NCBI RefSeq assembly: GCF_000046705.1
Contig: NC_005956.1
Span: forward strand, 434,001-498,000
From: Bartonella henselae str. Houston-1
Lineage (GTDB): Bacteria > Pseudomonadota > Alphaproteobacteria > Rhizobiales > Rhizobiaceae
Direction of reading: 5' to 3'
DNA length: 64,000 bases
The notes beneath the pieces were generated by a model, which made no database searches, had not been told where the DNA came from, and was given only the letters and a program-made list of their open reading frames with translations. The position numbers and the translations under genes were made by a program. Of the stretch, positions 61,410 through 64,000 are shown piece after piece; position 1 is the stretch's first letter, and each line of letters begins with the position of its first letter.

Positions 61410-62312
61410 ATGCGTGATCCCTATACGATTTTGGGTGTGGCCCGTACTGCAAAACCGCAAGAAATTAAATCAGCATTCAGAAAATTAGCAAAGAAGTATC
61501 ATCCAGATCACAATGTGGATGATGCAAAGGCTAAAGAAAAGTTTTCTGAAATTAATCAAGCTTATGAAATTATAGGCAATAAAGATAAAAAAGCACAATT
61601 TGATCGTGGTGAAATTGATATGGAGGGAAAACCGCTTTATCAAACCTACGGTGCTGGTGAAAATTTTAGCAATAGACACAATCCTTTTTCAGGAGGAGCA
61701 AAAGGATTTAATTTTGGTTCTTCAGGTGGTGCAGGTTTTGACCCGAACGATATTTTTCGCGATCTGTTTGGCAGAGGAGGGGGCTTTTCAAATTCTGCAC
61801 ACTATAATCGCCCCCAACAGGGTGCTCATATTCGTGCCAATCTTACGGTAACATTAGAGCAGATGGTTGGAGTAGAAAAGGTGGAAGCCGTTTTTCCTAG
61901 TGGGAAAAAGTTAAAAATTAAGCTTCCAGACTATGTTGAAGATGGGCAAACTATTCGTTTAAAAGGTCAGGGAGAAGAGGTGGCTTATGGCCAAGCAGGA
62001 GATGCATTAGTAACCATTCATATTCAAAAACATCCTCGTTTGCGCGTTGAAGGAAGGGCTCTCCATCTTGATTTACCAGTTCCCCTTAGACATGCTGTTT
62101 TAGGAGCAAAAGAAGAAGTTGAAACTTTGGAGGGGCGTGTAGTGTTAACGATACCTGCTTGGTCAAGTTCTGATCGTGTTTTACGGCTGAAAGGAAAAGG
62201 ACTTCGTTTAAAAAATGGCAACAGAGACGATCTTTATGTGCATGTTCGTATCATGTTGCCGGAAGGAGGAGATTCTGCATTAGAACAGTTTTTGCAAATG
62301 CAAAAAGGATAA
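61410..62312 (+). CDS. DnaJ-family co-chaperone of the CbpA type
   Basis: A J-domain protein of 300 residues. The J domain (1-70) has the HPD motif at 31-33 (KKYHPDHN). A Gly/Phe-rich linker follows (about 80-135: [27 protein letters not shown]). The C-terminal beta-sandwich domains show [45 protein letters not shown] and [28 protein letters not shown]. The cysteine zinc-finger of DnaJ is missing, as in CbpA. It would stimulate DnaK. GAGGG precedes the ATG. Confidence 0.93.
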   Translation: MRDPYTILGVARTAKPQEIKSAFRKLAKKYHPDHNVDDAKAKEKFSEINQAYEIIGNKDKKAQFDRGEIDMEGKPLYQTYGAGENFSNRHNPFSGGAKGFNFGSSGGAGFDPNDIFRDLFGRGGGFSNSAHYNRPQQGAHIRANLTVTLEQMVGVEKVEAVFPSGKKLKIKLPDYVEDGQTIRLKGQGEEVAYGQAGDALVTIHIQKHPRLRVEGRALHLDLPVPLRHAVLGAKEEVETLEGRVVLTIPAWSSSDRVLRLKGKGLRLKNGNRDDLYVHVRIMLPEGGDSALEQFLQMQKG

Positions 62313-62422
62313 TTTTTGAGATATATTTGTTTGATTTTAAAGCAATTGCTTGAAGAAAAAGTTGACCTATGTCATAGGCAGAGAGATAATTATTAATTTC
62401 AAGTAGCAACAGGGCAATGCTA

Positions 62423-63241
62423 ATGGCTAAGGGTAATGGTTTATTGTATGGCAAGCGTGGTTTAATTTTGGGATTAGCCAATAATCGTTCTATCGCTTGG
62501 GGAATAGCTAAAACAGCAAGTAGCGCGGGTGCAGAGCTTGCTTTTACCTATCAAGGTGAGGCGATGAAAAAGCGTGTTGAGCCTTTGGCTGAAGAAGTAA
62601 AGGGTTTTGTTTGTGGTCATTGTGATGTTTCTGATAGTGCATCCATTGATGCGGTTTTTAACACAATAGAGAAGAAATGGGGCAAGCTCGATTTTTTAGT
62701 TCATGCTATTGGTTTTTCTGATAAAGAGGAACTAAGCGGTCGTTATGTCGATATAAGCGAATCGAATTTTATGATGACCATGAATATTTCTGTTTATTCC
62801 TTAACAGCTTTGACGAAGCGTGCAGAGAAATTGATGTCGGATGGTGGGTCAATTTTAACGCTGACTTATTATGGTGCGGAAAAGGTTGTTCCCAACTATA
62901 ACGTGATGGGAGTTGCAAAAGCAGCTCTTGAAGCGAGCGTGAAATATCTGGCAGTGGATTTAGGTCCTAAACATATTCGTGTGAATGCTATATCTGCTGG
63001 GCCAATCAAAACCTTAGCTGCTTCTGGCATTGGTGATTTCCGTTATATTTTAAAATGGAATGAATATAATGCTCCTTTACGTCGTACGGTGACAATCGAA
63101 GAGGTAGGTGATTCTGCTCTTTATTTGCTTTCGGATTTGTCTCGTTCTGTTACCGGTGAAGTGCATCATGTGGATTCAGGTTATAACATCATAGGTATGA
63201 AAGCTGTTGATGCACCAGATATTTCCGTCGTTAAAGAATAA
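62423..63241 (+). CDS. fabI: Enoyl-[acyl-carrier-protein] reductase (NADH)
   Basis: FabI reduces trans-2-enoyl-ACP at the end of each fatty-acid elongation round and is the triclosan target class. The 272-residue short-chain dehydrogenase has RGLILGLANNRSIAWGIAKTASSAGAELAFTYQGE, HAIGFSDKEEL, and the catalytic LTYYGAEKVVPNYNVMGVAKAALEASVKYLA with the Tyr and Lys pair, then VNAISAGPIKTLAASGI. Two ATGs occur at 62417 and 62423. It follows the DnaJ-like gene by about 110 bases and precedes aroC. Confidence 0.96.
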   Translation: MAKGNGLLYGKRGLILGLANNRSIAWGIAKTASSAGAELAFTYQGEAMKKRVEPLAEEVKGFVCGHCDVSDSASIDAVFNTIEKKWGKLDFLVHAIGFSDKEELSGRYVDISESNFMMTMNISVYSLTALTKRAEKLMSDGGSILTLTYYGAEKVVPNYNVMGVAKAALEASVKYLAVDLGPKHIRVNAISAGPIKTLAASGIGDFRYILKWNEYNAPLRRTVTIEEVGDSALYLLSDLSRSVTGEVHHVDSGYNIIGMKAVDAPDISVVKE

Positions 63242-63368
63242 AGTTTTATGAGACGGCGGTGATTTAACCGAATTTAAAACGGTCAAGGATACTTTAAAAT
63301 AGAGACTGTTTTGCAGAGTTTAATATATGTTCTAGCTGCATATATGACAGAGAAACGAGTCATTTTTC

Positions 63369-64000
63369 ATGTCACATAATACATTTGGTCATCTATTTCG
63401 TGTAACAACATGGGGTGAAAGTCATGGTGAGGCTCTTGGTTGTGTCATTGATGGTTGTCCTCCAGGCATTACTTTTACTCTTTCAGATATTCAATCTTAT
63501 CTTAATAAACGTAAACCGGGACAATCCAAATACACGACGCAGCGCCGTGAGTTGGATCAAGTAGAGATACTTTCAGGAGTTATTGTTCAAGACGATGGGA
63601 TAACATTTGTGACAACAGGAACACCAATTTCCCTGTTGATTCGAAATATGGATCAGCGTTCTAAGGATTATAGCGCAATAGTTCATCAGTATCGTCCAGG
63701 GCATGCAGATTATACGTATGATGTTAAGTATGGCATTCGTGATTTTCGAGGTGGCGGACGTGCTTCAGCACGTGAGACGGCAGCACGTGTTGCAGCAGGT
63801 GCTGTTGCTCGTAAAATTATTCCTGGTGTGATTGTACGGGGAGCTGTGATAGCAATTGGTCCTCATACGATTAATCGCAATCGTTGGAACTGGTCAGAGG
63901 TTGATAACAATCCTTTTTTTACGCCTGATGCAGAGATGGTACAGGTTTTTAGTGATTATATCGATAAGGTTCATAAAAATGGTTCATCTGTTGGTGCTGT
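63369..64000 (+). CDS. aroC: Chorismate synthase, N-terminal part (cut by window edge)
   Basis: AroC converts EPSP to chorismate with reduced FMN, the last shikimate step. The visible 210 codons show the signature start [122 protein letters not shown]. The rest lies beyond the right edge. Confidence 0.97.
   Translation, partial: MSHNTFGHLFRVTTWGESHGEALGCVIDGCPPGITFTLSDIQSYLNKRKPGQSKYTTQRRELDQVEILSGVIVQDDGITFVTTGTPISLLIRNMDQRSKDYSAIVHQYRPGHADYTYDVKYGIRDFRGGGRASARETAARVAAGAVARKIIPGVIVRGAVIAIGPHTINRNRWNWSEVDNNPFFTPDAEMVQVFSDYIDKVHKNGSSVGA

Noticed and set aside
1-64000. CRISPR array, intact prophage or insertion sequence
   Set aside because: No regularly spaced direct repeats, no terminal inverted repeats with a transposase, and no intact phage gene were seen; only integrase relics remain.

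Overview
The window is chromosomal DNA from an alphaproteobacterium of the order Hyphomicrobiales, and by its combination of traits most likely a Bartonella. It is AT-rich (roughly 38% G+C by eye). Nearly every intact gene is a housekeeping gene with a rhizobial-type counterpart. Intergenic spacers are long and decayed, and gene and phage remnants lie between intact genes. This is the pattern of a host-restricted genome under reduction. The genus call is an inference from gene content and composition; no marker gene fixes the species.

Layout. 1-8.5 kb: a truncated aldehyde dehydrogenase at the left edge, a soluble-looking FtsK translocase, a decayed PdhS-type histidine kinase whose C-terminal half is still open, MscL and PyrD. 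8.6-16.8 kb: tRNA-His, a glutamine-synthetase-like/FAD-oxidoreductase pair resembling the first steps of gamma-glutamylated putrescine breakdown, then zwf-pgl-edd (glucose-6-phosphate into the Entner-Doudoroff route) and convergent folD. 17-28 kb: an AsmA-like protein, RsmE, glutathione synthesis (gshA), a cystine carrier, a BioC/NDUFAF5-like methyltransferase, ComF, glutaredoxin, UbiG and aspartate kinase. 29-37 kb: NhaA, a large anchored protein of unknown function, an SLC13-type carrier, a YfgM-like protein and the GTPase Der. 37.2-38.8 kb: a decayed region with a truncated integrase. 38.8-41.5 kb: the Fo operon atpI-B-E-F'-F. 42-51.5 kb: glyQ-glyS, a TPR protein and ispB on the minus strand, then a TrmN-like methyltransferase, an S49 peptidase and ispE on the plus strand. 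51.6-52.7 kb: a second, different integrase pseudogene. 53-56.8 kb: the overlapping operon rnhB-tsaC-FAD dehydrogenase and a DUF6101-like gene. 56.9-61.1 kb: a purD fragment next to intact purD, ubiA, a second fragment of the first integrase type, and pdxH. 61.4-64 kb: a DnaJ-like protein, fabI and the start of aroC.

Functional themes: two routes touching ubiquinone (ispB, ubiA, ubiG), thiol and redox supply (cystine carrier, gshA, grxC), the NADPH-producing upper sugar pathway (zwf, pgl, edd), and the membrane part of ATP synthase. I saw no intact mobile element, CRISPR array, rRNA operon or obvious new defence or secretion system. The most informative signals are the remnants: a kinase in mid-decay, three integrase relics of two families, and a degenerate piece of purD beside the intact gene.
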